A stretch of 64,000 nucleotides of DNA from Adineta vaga (taxonomy: Eukaryota > Rotifera). The notes under the pieces are model-generated. The model ran no database searches. It was not told the origin of the DNA and was given only the letters and a program-made list of their open reading frames with translations. The position numbers and the translations under genes were made by a program. Shown in pieces: positions 47,178-58,028 of the stretch (position 1 is the first letter of the stretch; each line of letters starts with the position of its first letter). Location: positions 1,674,001-1,738,000 of the forward strand of contig CP075495.1 in NCBI GenBank assembly GCA_021613535.1, read 5' to 3'.

Positions 47178-50100
47178 TTAACGTGTTGAGAAACGGGACG
47201 AAGGAGAAGAAGAGGAGGAGGAGGAATTTTTTAAGGATGGAGGCGAATGAAATGTATCGAGAACTTGAGTACGAAGTTGTTCAACGACATGATAAAATTT
47301 CACAGCTGGACCAAGTTTAAATTCTAATAAATCTTGAACTGTATCTAAATCATTGAGAAGAAGAAGGGCAGCACCATCAATTTCCTTGAAATAAACAATT
47401 GGAAGAAGAATAGAAAGGAAAGTTAGTATTCAAATTTACTTGTTCTTTTATTGTTTTTAATGCAAAGGAACATCCAGATTCATTTAAATACCAACAGACA
47501 TCATTTACATTCCATGTCAATGGATTTCGTGGATCGATCGGTGGTGGAATTGGATAGGATGTAGATCGAATAGGTGATACGGTTGGTGTTATTTCAGTTT
47601 TAATTGTAGGAATATTGGGAGATTGAGATTGAGGAATTGATCGTCGATTTTTCTTGATTTTATTTGTTGAAGAGGACACATCCGATCTGACAGGAGGAGG
47701 AGGAGAAACAATTGTTGGAGATAATGAACGTTTTTTCTTTGATATTCGTGAACGTTTTGTTTCTAGAAAGAGATAAACTTCTATGAGAAAAGGAAAAATG
47801 CTTCATCTGTAAATAGGAACCTTGGATGGGCGCATGAGTTGTTGTTGATGATGAGGAAGAGGAGGAAGTTTCTGATACTCCATGTTGATTTATTTCAACC
47901 GATTCTTGTTTGATCGCTATTGATGATACTTTAGATGCATCAATAACTTTCTGTTTTCTATTTGTTCGTGTTATCGTATGTGTTTTTGGTTCGATATGAA
48001 CACGAAAACCACGTGTTTGTCGATCACTACCTGGTAATGGTAAAGGATCATGTGTACTAGTAATGGTTGTTGATGACATTTCTATCGATGGAGATTCTTC
48101 TACAACAGGACTGGACACATTTGAAGAGATAGTAGTATTCTTTAAATGACATAATAAAGATTTTTGTTTTCGATAACGATTTTGTGCTGCACGAAATTGA
48201 CTTCGTTTATGTTTGGAATGGATTGAAAAAGCTAAAAGTGAAAATAGAAGATCGAAAGTTCTGTCATACGAATCTTTTTTTTTCACATACCAAAAGTATT
48301 GGATAGAATATGACAATGATCGGAACAATGATGTTCAATACGTTGAACACTGAGAAGATTAGGACAAGCTTCTAATTGGGTACAAGCATGACGAAGATAA
48401 TGCTGCACAGATCGAGGTTCAGTTGGAAGAGAAATCGGACGAATTAATTTCGAAAATCGTTTTGCAGATTTAATCTGTTCTGTTCGAAGATTGCATTTTG
48501 ATTCGGAATTTATCTGATGATCTAATCGACGTAATACACGTTGAGCAGTTGTAGGTAAAACTGATAGAAGATGATGAAATACATCAATGAGAACGTAACG
48601 ATAAGGTCCGGGACCGAATTGAGATGGTATACGTGCAAGACGTGATGAACAGAGATGTGGACCAGAAAAACAACGAATATTCACATAGATCGTCAATAGA
48701 TATATATCGTTCAAATAGACTCGAGGAATTTGTGGATAGTGAGTTACTGTTGAAAATAAGCTAGCAAATAAAACATAATTCAATCCGACATCTTTCTTCA
48801 TAGTATAAATATCACTTACTCATAACGATTTTGTTCATAAGTTTTAATATTCATTTGATATTGAATTGGTGTAATCAGTTCAAAACCATTCAATTTCGCC
48901 CATCCAACTGGAAATATATCCATCGAATTGATTGGTAGAACATGATAAAATAAATGTTCATCTTTGAGTAGTCTTGTATCATCAATTCGTATCCACATCA
49001 AATGATCAATAATATGAATAATAGTCACTGAAAAAACACAATCTTTATCATTTAATCTATAGATCATTTCCATTTTCATTCCAGGTTCTGCTCGATTATT
49101 TCCTGCGGCATTCAATGTAATCAAATTAAAACAACGTTCTGGTGCTAAATCACTTAGTCCATGTTTTTCAGTATAAAAATTCCAGTAATCTTCCGATTGA
49201 CGAATAGATTTACCATTCAGTAATGTAAGTTTATGTTCTGCAGCCCAATGTGCAGGTAATAAACGTGGATCAGTTGAATACGAAACAAATGATATTTCAT
49301 TGTCATCTTCATTGTCAATAATTACATCGAAATAATATTCATTATGAATATGACCAATTCGTCCAATAAAAACATTTTGATTTTTCATATCAAAGATTTC
49401 TAATTTCATTCGTTCAGTAAAACGATGTTTACTTATTTCCTGTTGATCTTTGAATAATTTCGAAGGAAAAAATTGTGTCTTGAATTGCAATAAACACGTA
49501 TCAATAATATGTTGTTTATCAATAGGCAATGTTAAGCATGATGGAATATCATATGAATAAATCGAATTATTAGTCGATGTCCAACCGATTGGATGAATAC
49601 GATAATCAAGATAAAATAAATAAATATCACAATTGGACAGATTAGAATCTTCTTCTTCTTCGTTGTTATTATTACCGGTTATTTTAGTGATATATCGAAG
49701 ATGTAATCGACCACCTTGATTCTTTAAAATTCGCACAAACCACAATGTCCAAGGACGTTGATAATCTTGTAATTCAAATACCATACCAACTTTTAATTGT
49801 TCTACAGGAGTTAAACCAATTTCCTAAATCGAATAAAAAGTATATTCAATTAATGATCTATGTATATATGAATATTACTTTATCAAATAAATACGTAGGT
49901 GATGTTTCATAACTATCTTCATTTTCTCCTTTAATAACAATTGATTGTTTATCATTTCCATTCAAAACAATATTATTATTCACTGTTGTTTGTTGAATTG
50001 CTCGTTTTGTTACTACTGGTGGTGGTAACATTAATTTACTATTATCTTTACACCAGCCAATTGGATGACATCGTTGTTCATAAACATATGCCCAAAAATC

Positions 50101-51118
50101 ATTCGATTTATCTTCATCGGGAATTCCGACATAATGTAAACGAATTAAATGATGTGAAACAAATTGTATTTGTGTTAACCAATATAAATCACGTTGAACA
50201 TCATAACAATATTCAAGTTTCATATCGATTTCCAAACCGGATTGAATTGATGTAAGATAATGATCGAAAAATTCTTCTGATACAGAACGTTCATCAATGT
50301 ACGAGAAATAGTTTGACCAGAGAAAATTTGACGAAGACAAAGAAGAAGAAAACGTTGCACAAGAATAAAGTTCATGAAAGATAATACGGGAGGAGAATGA
50401 ACTAAAAACAAATATATGAAAAACAAATAAAATAATAGTGAAAGATAAGATTTACTTGATTTTTTTCGTCGTATAATAAAGATCCATTTGGGATTGAGTA
50501 GAATTATCTGACAATGAAGATTTAACTATCGAATTATGTTTGAATTGATCTGTTAATGATTGATTCGTGTCTAGATTAACATCGGGATTTGATAAAGATA
50601 TTCTTTGGCAATCATCATCAATGGAATCTGTATATGCACAGGATAGATCTTCTCTCCAATGATCATTATTTTCTGTTGTTAGAATCGGTCGTTGACTAAG
50701 ATCAAGAATGGATTCATCCGTTGATGTTTTTTTAGAATTAGTATCGGATTGACATGATGTAATTGAGATATTAGAAGTTTCTAGATGACCTATTTGAGTA
50801 TCTATGGTCACTAGGTGATCAGATGTTGTATCCATCAATATGTTCTGTTCTTTTACATTATTGTCATCTGGAAAACGAAAAAGAACGAAAAAAACTTTTT
50901 CTTTTTTTTCTTCTTCTATATTCTTAATAATCGTGGACGATCAAGGTCAAATTGATTGAACTAAAATAATAGCGCTTTATGGCGAAAAAATACTTGTTGA
51001 TATGAATAATATCATGTAAAAAATATCGTTCCTTAGGAAAGAAAAGTTTGGCTGAGAAGAGAAACGAAGAGAGACAAGACGACAGGGAGAGAAGAGAGAG
51101 AATATTACCTTTTATCAT
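47178..51118 (-). CDS. SFMBT: SFMBT, four-MBT-repeat Polycomb protein with SAM domain
   Basis: Scm-like proteins with four MBT domains pair with Pho/YY1 in the PhoRC complex and recognise mono- and dimethyl-lysine on histones. Exon 1 is tiny (51118-51109, encoding M-I-K plus one base), then DDNNVKEQNIL..., a Ser/Asp-rich N-terminus. MBT repeats run from about 50340 to 48820, each with the typical R-x-HPIGW-like core (QRCHPIGWCKDN, YRIHPIGWTSTN, LLPAHWAAEH, IFPVGWAKLNGF). A SLED-type domain follows (VNIRCFSGPHL, IPSQFGPGPYRYVLIDV, LEACPNLLSVQRIEHHCSDH). After a basic Ser-rich linker, the C-terminal SAM domain reads PLTWNVNDVCWYLNESGCSF, then EQEIDGAALLLLNDLD and LEFKLGPAVKFYHVVEQL. The stop is at 47178-47180. 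Nuclear. Confidence 0.88.
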
Positions 51119-51359
51119 TCACAATACAATTGTTGATCATTATTTCAACCATTCAGAAGAAAAAAAAACGTTTTGCTTACAGTAGATGGCGCTTTTCTTT
51201 ACTTACAATATTTATGATCAGGAATGATATAGACTATGTTTTTTATACGAAAAAAATAGGTATTTCAATTCAAATGATGAAATTCTGTCGTTTCTCTTAC
51301 GGAAAAATCCAACAAATACAAGAAATTTCATGTGGCGAATTGATGTTATGAAATGAATT

Positions 51360-53131
51360 TTAAGCAGGCGCAACACGATTCAGTTCTAAAGCAGAAGGAG
51401 AAATGCCAATTCGATTGTTAGAAGAAGTTCCATGTGTTAGACGAGCACAACAATGCATTATAGAGGATTTTTTTATCCACATTAGAATACCAATCAATGT
51501 AACTGAAATAACAGTCAAAACGGCTGCTAGAATAATCACTGTAGTGTTTCGATCAGGTGTAACAACGTTTTTATGAGTTGTAGTAGAAGTATTTTGTGAT
51601 GTAGACGATGTAGGTTTCGTTGTAAGTTGTGTCTGATAGAAAAGTGAGATACGATTGATATGACATTAACGAGCATATGCATATTTCTATCAGACGAATT
51701 TAGATTTAGAGACAAACGAAAATAACTAAGAATTCATTTTCAAAAGAGCTGTCGAGTTTTGGAAATATTACACACTGTTGTTTGCAAAGTTGAAGTTGTG
51801 TTCTTGATTGTTGTAGATATTCGAGTACTTGTCTAAAAAAACATCATTTATAGAATGTTTGCATATGAGATATACTCACTATTCTTTCAGTCGTAGCAGT
51901 TGTTATTTTCACTGTTGTGGACATTGAAGTACTTGTCTACAAAATATCAGTTATAAAACATTTGTCTACACGCTGAAAAATATCTTACCATTGATGGACT
52001 GATTGAGGTAACTGTCGTTGTTCTTATAGTAGATGGAGTGTGGCTGTTAAAACAATATAACTATATGAATTCAAACATAATTTAATGGCTTTTTCCAACA
52101 ATCTGACCTGCTTGAGACGCTTATGGTGTTTGGAGTCGTCGAAGTGGTAGTTATGGATTCGTCTTCTAATGAGAAGATCGAGAAAGATTAGTTTTATATT
52201 AATTTGTCATTTATACATACGACATTTCCCTACAACTATCGAAATCTCATCGAATGCAATCGTGCTTAGAGGACCAGGAAACCCAGAGGTCTTTCCAAGA
52301 TCAAAGTACATCTAAATATAACACACAAACATATTAAACACGTCTATCTACTAACTTCACTACCTTATATCCTGTCTTCACTGTTTCATAACTTATTCGA
52401 CGTTCAATCCATCCATTATGTGGACTATTTGTCACAGTATCAATCAATTTACTATCATCACCTGTTTCTTGTACTCGTACTTTGATATTTTGATTTGTAT
52501 TACTTATGTTTGGCAAATAATAAAAATAGGTTAGACACTGATGGCCAGTGCCATTGATACCATTTGAATCAATATTTAAAGTGAAAGTGATAGAAGATCC
52601 TACTGTCGTAAGGGTGAAATGACCAAATTTACCTAAAAAATGAGAATATATGCATTTGAGGTGAATGTTCTTAGTTTATTTACCTGATTGACATTTTGAA
52701 TTTGGATCAGTGTCTGTTTGACAATAACCGTTATTGCAAAAGTACATATGCCAAGTATAGGGAGTAATCTTGTAAGGTAGACTACAGTTTTTTCCATTGT
52801 CAGTTGGTTTTACTATGCAATAAGAGATAGATAGTGTGTTGGCAGTGGAGAGAAAAGATAAGAATGCTTACGACTTGATGTAACATCAGAAAGAGGTGTG
52901 GTAGGTGCCTGTGTACCAGCATTTCCCATTTTATCGGTGACAAGGATTCCAAGAAATCCATCTCGAACTAGACAACTAGTATCGATGGTAGCAGTATCGA
53001 AGTTACATTCATACAAAATTTGTCCAAAAGTTATAGTAACACAACTATAGACTAAATGCATAAAATATCAGACTGTTTAGGAAATTATTGAGGATCTTAC
53101 TGAATAGAACAGTTCTTTCACAGTAATACAT
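51360..53131 (-). CDS. Surface-family member C: MAM-like ectodomain, Thr-rich stalk, one TM helix
   Basis: Exons on the minus strand: 53131-53101 (31 bases), 53051-52872, 52812-52684, 52632-52364, 52311-52221, then stalk exons from 52165 down to the last, which ends at 51360. Exons 1 and 2 join within the signal peptide (MYYCERTVLFIYSCVTITFG). All eight family cysteines are present: ILYECNFD, TSC, GKNC, WHMYFC, GYC, SKC, HQCLTYFYYL and VVGKC. Stalk exons encode Thr/Ser-rich pieces (TSTTPNTISVSSSHTPST, TTQLTTKPTSSTS). TM helix VIILAAVLTVISVTLIGILM; tail contains a CC pair and SALELN. The ectodomain exons and introns are nearly identical to member E, but the stalk is not. Function unknown. Confidence 0.78.
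52221..53021. repeat. Near-identical paralogous tract shared with 56691-57485
   Basis: About 800 bases, covering ectodomain exons and their introns of members C and E, align with only scattered substitutions and a few small indels (for example three bases missing near 57290). Similarity drops sharply at both ends. Read directly by comparing the two regions. Confidence 0.85.
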
Positions 53132-53490
53132 TCTTTCCAACTTCTTTCAAAATAACGTGCGCCGGTTGTCACGATAGTTTTTTGTCATTCTTTCCTCACA
53201 ATTTAACTGATATATCTTATCTCATATTTGAATAAACGACATCCTTTTTTCTCTATTTTTAAATTATCATAACAAATAGACTCATTCATCCTTCAAACTG
53301 AACATATAGCAGCATTAATCAGTCGGTTCTTAATGCATTATACAACTATGAATATGGTTTAATTCATTACATATCGATTAGACACACGAATTATCGAGGA
53401 AGTTGGTAGACAAAAATTATAGCAGACGGTCATACTTTATTATTGCTGTTTTTTTCCAAAAACAAAAGAAAAAAATATGACTTATGTTAG
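53132..53490. other. Spacer between members C and D
   Basis: Promoter of C and 3' end of D. AT-rich; nothing else recognised. Confidence 0.4.
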
Positions 53491-55117
53491 CTATACTCGA
53501 GATAACGGCGATACGATTTGATTCAGTTCAATTCCAGAAGGTGATATTTTTGTCTTTAGAATTGATGCTTTTTTTATCCAGAAAATAGCGACACCAATAA
53601 TTGCTATGGAAACCATTGAAAGTACAGTGGCCATAAGGATATTATATCTCTTGTTAGATTTGTGGTCTTGTTTATTGTTTGTCGATGTTCTATAAGTAGT
53701 AGCGTTTGTAGTGATTGATATATTCAAAGGTAAAATTGCCGTTATATTTAGATTATCTTGCTCTGTGATAGAAGATGTCATTGATAATACGACTGTTGAA
53801 CTCTAAGATAAAAAATAGAATTAGTTTAAGGAAAACTGAAAATGAGAAGACATGTCAAAATGCGAGAGAAAGAATTCAACATGATCTTCAATCTATCTTG
53901 AATATCAGCAAAATTCTTGTTCAGTTACCACGATCTCTGTTGATATCGATTCCATCGCATTCATCTAAAGATAAATGCACTGTAACGTTTTATTGATTAC
54001 AAAACGATGAAATATTACTGGTGTTGATGATTCTAAATCAGTTATGATGGTAGATGTTATTTGAATCGTTGATATTTCCATGGCAGGCGATACAATTGTG
54101 TTTTGAATAGCAGATTTCTCGACTAAAATAAATCAGACATAAAGATTTTCAACTTCACATATATTTATACATACAACAATTTCCAAGACGAATCGAAATT
54201 TCATCAAGAGCAATTATACTGAAAGGAAAAGTTATTCCATCTACTTTCTCCAAATCAAAAAACATCTAAATATTGGAAAGAAAAGAAAATAATAAAAAAT
54301 GCTATCTCATATTTCAACTAGTAGATAATATACTCGATAATTCGACTCGGTTGTACTGAATGATACTTGACGTTCGATCCAACCATTGAATGAACTATTT
54401 GTGACAATATCAATTATTTGATTCTTATCATTTGATTCTTTTATTCGAATTTTGATATTATTTTTTATACCATCTATATTTGGTAAATAATAATAGTAGA
54501 TCAAACATTGTTCACCAGCACTATCAGCACCACCGGTCACAGTATTTAGAGTGAAAGTAATTCGTCTGGGAACAGAAAAGTCATAATAACCAAATTTACC
54601 TACAATGAACCATATAACAGTTGAACATATAGTTTTAGGCAAGATGGTTTTTGTTCATTTACCTGATTGACATTTTGAATTTAGATTAGTATCTGTTTGA
54701 CAATAACCGTTATTGCAAAAGTACATATCCCAAGTATAGGGAGTAATCTTGTAAGGTAGACTACAGTTTTTCCCATTCTCAGTTGGTTTTACTATGAAAT
54801 AAATATATTGTGCATTGATAATAGAGAGAATAGGTGATGAGTCTTACGGCTTGACGTAACATCAGAAAGAGGTCCAGTAGGTCGATCATTACTAACAGTA
54901 CCTTTTTTTTCACCAATACTCAATCTGTATGCTCCAAGTCCTTTCAAACAATTGTTCCATGATATACTAGTATCAAAATTACATTGATACAATATTTGCG
55001 CAGGCGTTATTATCAAACAAAAATATACTAAACACAAAGAACAAGATACACTTTATGTAAATGGAGACATAAAAAACAGATCTTACCAAAAACTTGAATA
55101 ATAATGAACCATTCCAT
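53491..55117 (-). CDS. Surface-family member D
   Basis: Starts with a 31-base exon (55117-55087) encoding MEWFIIIQVF, spliced to VYFCLIITPAQILYQCNFDT to complete the signal peptide. The ectodomain follows the family plan: NNCLKGLG, GPLSDVTSS, the Cys-rich exon at about 54661-54795, GEQCLIYYYYLPN, NGWIERQVSFST and LDEISIRLGNC, with eight cysteines. The Cys-rich exon is almost identical to that of members C and E while the other exons differ clearly, suggesting local conversion. The stalk is less Thr-dense (MEISTIQITSTIITDLESST). TM helix ILMATVLSMVSIAIIGVAIF; tail contains GIELNQI. Type I membrane protein of unknown role. Confidence 0.77.
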
Positions 55118-55521
55118 AGTGTCTGTATGATTCTGTCAAAGAATATGTAATATTTTTTATTCACTTGACTTCTTCATATTACTCATGTGAGATTGTAAAG
55201 TATTATTATCGTAATAGAGAACAAAGAGAAGTATTTAATTGAATGATGTATGCTGGATTTTCATTATCCTAGCTGACAGTCTCAGTCTCTTGTGTCATAT
55301 CATTTTTTATATTATTTTCTTATTAGAAATATGATCAAGTACTTTCTTAGTCTAATAAGTAGTTCACGTGTTTAAACTAACTTCATAGAAAGATATCAAA
55401 TTTCAATATATGATATTATTTTAAATTAATCATACAGCTGATATACAATAAATTGTTAAAATTAACGATAACTGTGTGTAGATACAAATGTACAAGGATA
55501 TGCAAATAGAAAATGAAAATT
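55118..55521. other. Spacer between members D and E
   Basis: Promoter of D and 3' region of E; no feature recognised. Confidence 0.4.
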
Positions 55522-57604
55522 TTAAAAATAATGATCTTCTGTGTACTCTGGTTGAAGTGCAGTCATTTCATGTTCATCAGATAAGTTAGTAAACGGATGA
55601 GAAATACTACTCATAAGACCGCTAGCTGTTGCTTTCTTTACCCAGATACTAATAACGACAATGATAAGTAGTCCAGCTGGAATTCCACAAGCTAATGAAA
55701 TGATCAATGCTTTATTCGATGATCTTTTATCTGTTTTCTGTTCTATTGAATTCTCTGAGGTAGATGTTGTCGATTTTGATGTAGTATTGTTAATCATAGT
55801 AGTAAGAGTAGTCATTTGTTGGACTGTCGTAGTTTCTTCTGAAGAGATGATAGTAGAAATTGTGGTTGTCGGTATTGTTATAACAGTCGTTGTTGTTGAC
55901 GTTGATGTTTGCGTGATAAAAGGAGTAGTGGTAACTATAGTTGAAACTGTGGTTGTTGTTGTTGTTCTTGTAGTAGTTACTACGATAGTTAAAGGCGTAG
56001 TCGACTAGAATAATGAACGAAATTTATAAGATAAAACTTTTTAATAAACATAAATTTAAAACATTATTAGGATAGCGACTATATTTGGAGCTTTGTATTT
56101 ATACATGTTTAAGTTATATTATTTAACAAGAGTCATCTCTTTTCGATGTTATAGTCTTGTTACTAGAAACATCGCTGAAAAAATATTTTCCGAAATTGTC
56201 ATCTGAATCAAAATTTGATACCGCTTTGTACTTATGGAAGAAGAGAATATGATCTGGATTATATGAAGAATTTATGTCCAAGCAAAATCTTTTTATTACC
56301 GTTGAAACAGTTGTAGATTCAATTGTTGTCAGCTCTCTTGTAGTGGTCTACAAAAATAAATACGATGTATTTCGATAATGTCTTTTAAATTTTAGTTTTA
56401 CCAAGGTCGTCAGTTCAGCAGTTGTTGTCTGCATAGTTGATGTTTCTGTGACACTATTATTGAAAAATATGAGAAAAAATAGAACTATTAATATCAATGC
56501 ATTGTTTAGATCCTACGTTGTTGGTATTGTCGTCGTCGTCGTCGTCTCTTCTTCAGTAGTCGTTGTAGCTGGCTTTGATGTTGTTGTTGTTGTAGTAGTT
56601 GTTACCGGTGAAACTGGAGATATAGTCACAGATTCATCAGCTAGAATGAAATGAATAGATAGACGATGATTTTTGAATGCATTTCGACATACAACATTTC
56701 CCTACAACTATCGAAATCTCATCGAATGCAATCGTGCTTAGAGGACCAGGAAACCCAGAGGTCTTTCCAAGATCAAAGTAGACCTAAATATAACACACAA
56801 ACATATTAAACACGACTATCAACTAACTTCACTACCTTATATCCTGTCTTCACTGTTTCATAAGTTATTCGACGTTCAATCCATCCATTATGTGGACTAT
56901 TTGTCACAGTATCAATCAGTTTACTATCATCACCTGTTTCTTGTACTCGTACTTTGATATTTTGATTTGTATTACTTATGTTTGGCAAATAATAAAAATA
57001 GGTTAGACACTGATGGCCAGTGCCATTGATACCATTTGGATCAATATTTAAAGTGAAAGTGATAGAAGATCCTACTGTCGTAAGGGTGAAATGACCAAAT
57101 TTACCTAAAAAATGAGAATATATGCATTTGCGGTGAATGTTCTTTGTTTATTTACCCGATTGACATTTTGAATTTGGATCAGTGTCTGTTTGACAATAAC
57201 CGTTATTGCAAAAGTACATATCCCAAGTGTAGGGACTGACTTTGTAAGGTAGACTACAGTTTTTTCCATTGTCAGTTGGTTTTACTATGCAAGAGATAGA
57301 TAGTGTGTTGGCAGTGGAGAGAAAAGATAAGAATGCTTACGACTTGATGTAACATCAGAAAGAGGTGTGGTAGGTGCCTGTGTACCAGCATTTCCCATTT
57401 TATCGGTGACAAGGATTCCAAGAAATCCATCTCGAACTAGACAACTAGTATCGATGGTAGCAGTATCGAAGTTACATTCATACAATACTTGTGCAGATAT
57501 CACTAATAAACAACTATTTACTAAATATGAAGGTATTGAAATACATTATGCAAAGCAGTCCGAAAAATATTACCGAAAAGAAAAACACTTGTCGGACACT
57601 CCAT
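55522..57604 (-). CDS. Surface-family member E
   Basis: Exon 1 is 31 bases (57604-57574, MECPTSVFLF) and joins VNSCLLVISAQVLYECNFD to form the signal peptide. Ectodomain exons (about 57485-56691) are nearly the same as those of member C: TSCLVRDGFLGILVTDKMG, NNGYCQTDTDPNSKC and SPHNGWIERRITYETVKTGY. The stalk is different and very Thr-rich ([26 protein letters not shown]) and spreads over several short exons between about 56690 and 55830. The last exon has TM helix ALIISLACGIPAGLLIIVVI and a longer acidic tail (LSDEHEMTALQPEYTEDHYF). It lacks the EL(D/N) ending of the others but has a YTED tyrosine site. Function unknown. Confidence 0.77.
56691..57485. repeat. Near-identical paralogous tract shared with 52221-53021
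   Basis: Partner of the tract in member C. The tract edges fall just after the signal-peptide exon junction region (…CNFD codons) and at the end of the ectodomain exon, so it covers precisely the ectodomain. Confidence 0.85.
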
Positions 57605-58028
57605 TCTGTTTTTATTTCTCTATTAGCTCTCTAGGTATTGTTAAATTTATCTTATAGTTCTTACACTACTTTATTCATACAGAGATAATCAATTCATGTT
57701 ATCTTGCTTGAGAGAAAAAAAATAAATGTCTTCTTTTTAGCCCCGTTACACGAAGAACTCAAGTAAGTTTTTTATTATAAAGTATCATCTTTTATCAGTG
57801 CCTTGTCATACACTTTTATTTAGAACCTATTTCGCTCTTCATAAACATATATATATATATATTAGCGTAAGGTAAAAACAGCGATGCTAAATATAACGAT
57901 TAAAATAACAGAGATGAGTTCATTGACCATGAATGAGTGAGGATGTACATTCGAAATGAATCTTTCTGAAAGTACATTGGTATTAATTTATCTGTTTTAT
58001 TGAAAACAAAAGAAACGTACAATCACTC
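57605..58028. other. Spacer between members E and F
   Basis: Contains a TA run at about 57850-57862 and AT-rich sequence; no gene supported. Confidence 0.4.

Noticed and set aside
55661-56654. Plus-strand Val-rich open frames over members D/E stalk
   Set aside because: They are the antisense of Thr-rich stalk exons (ACA/ACT read as GTT/TGT), so the long Val runs are shadows.
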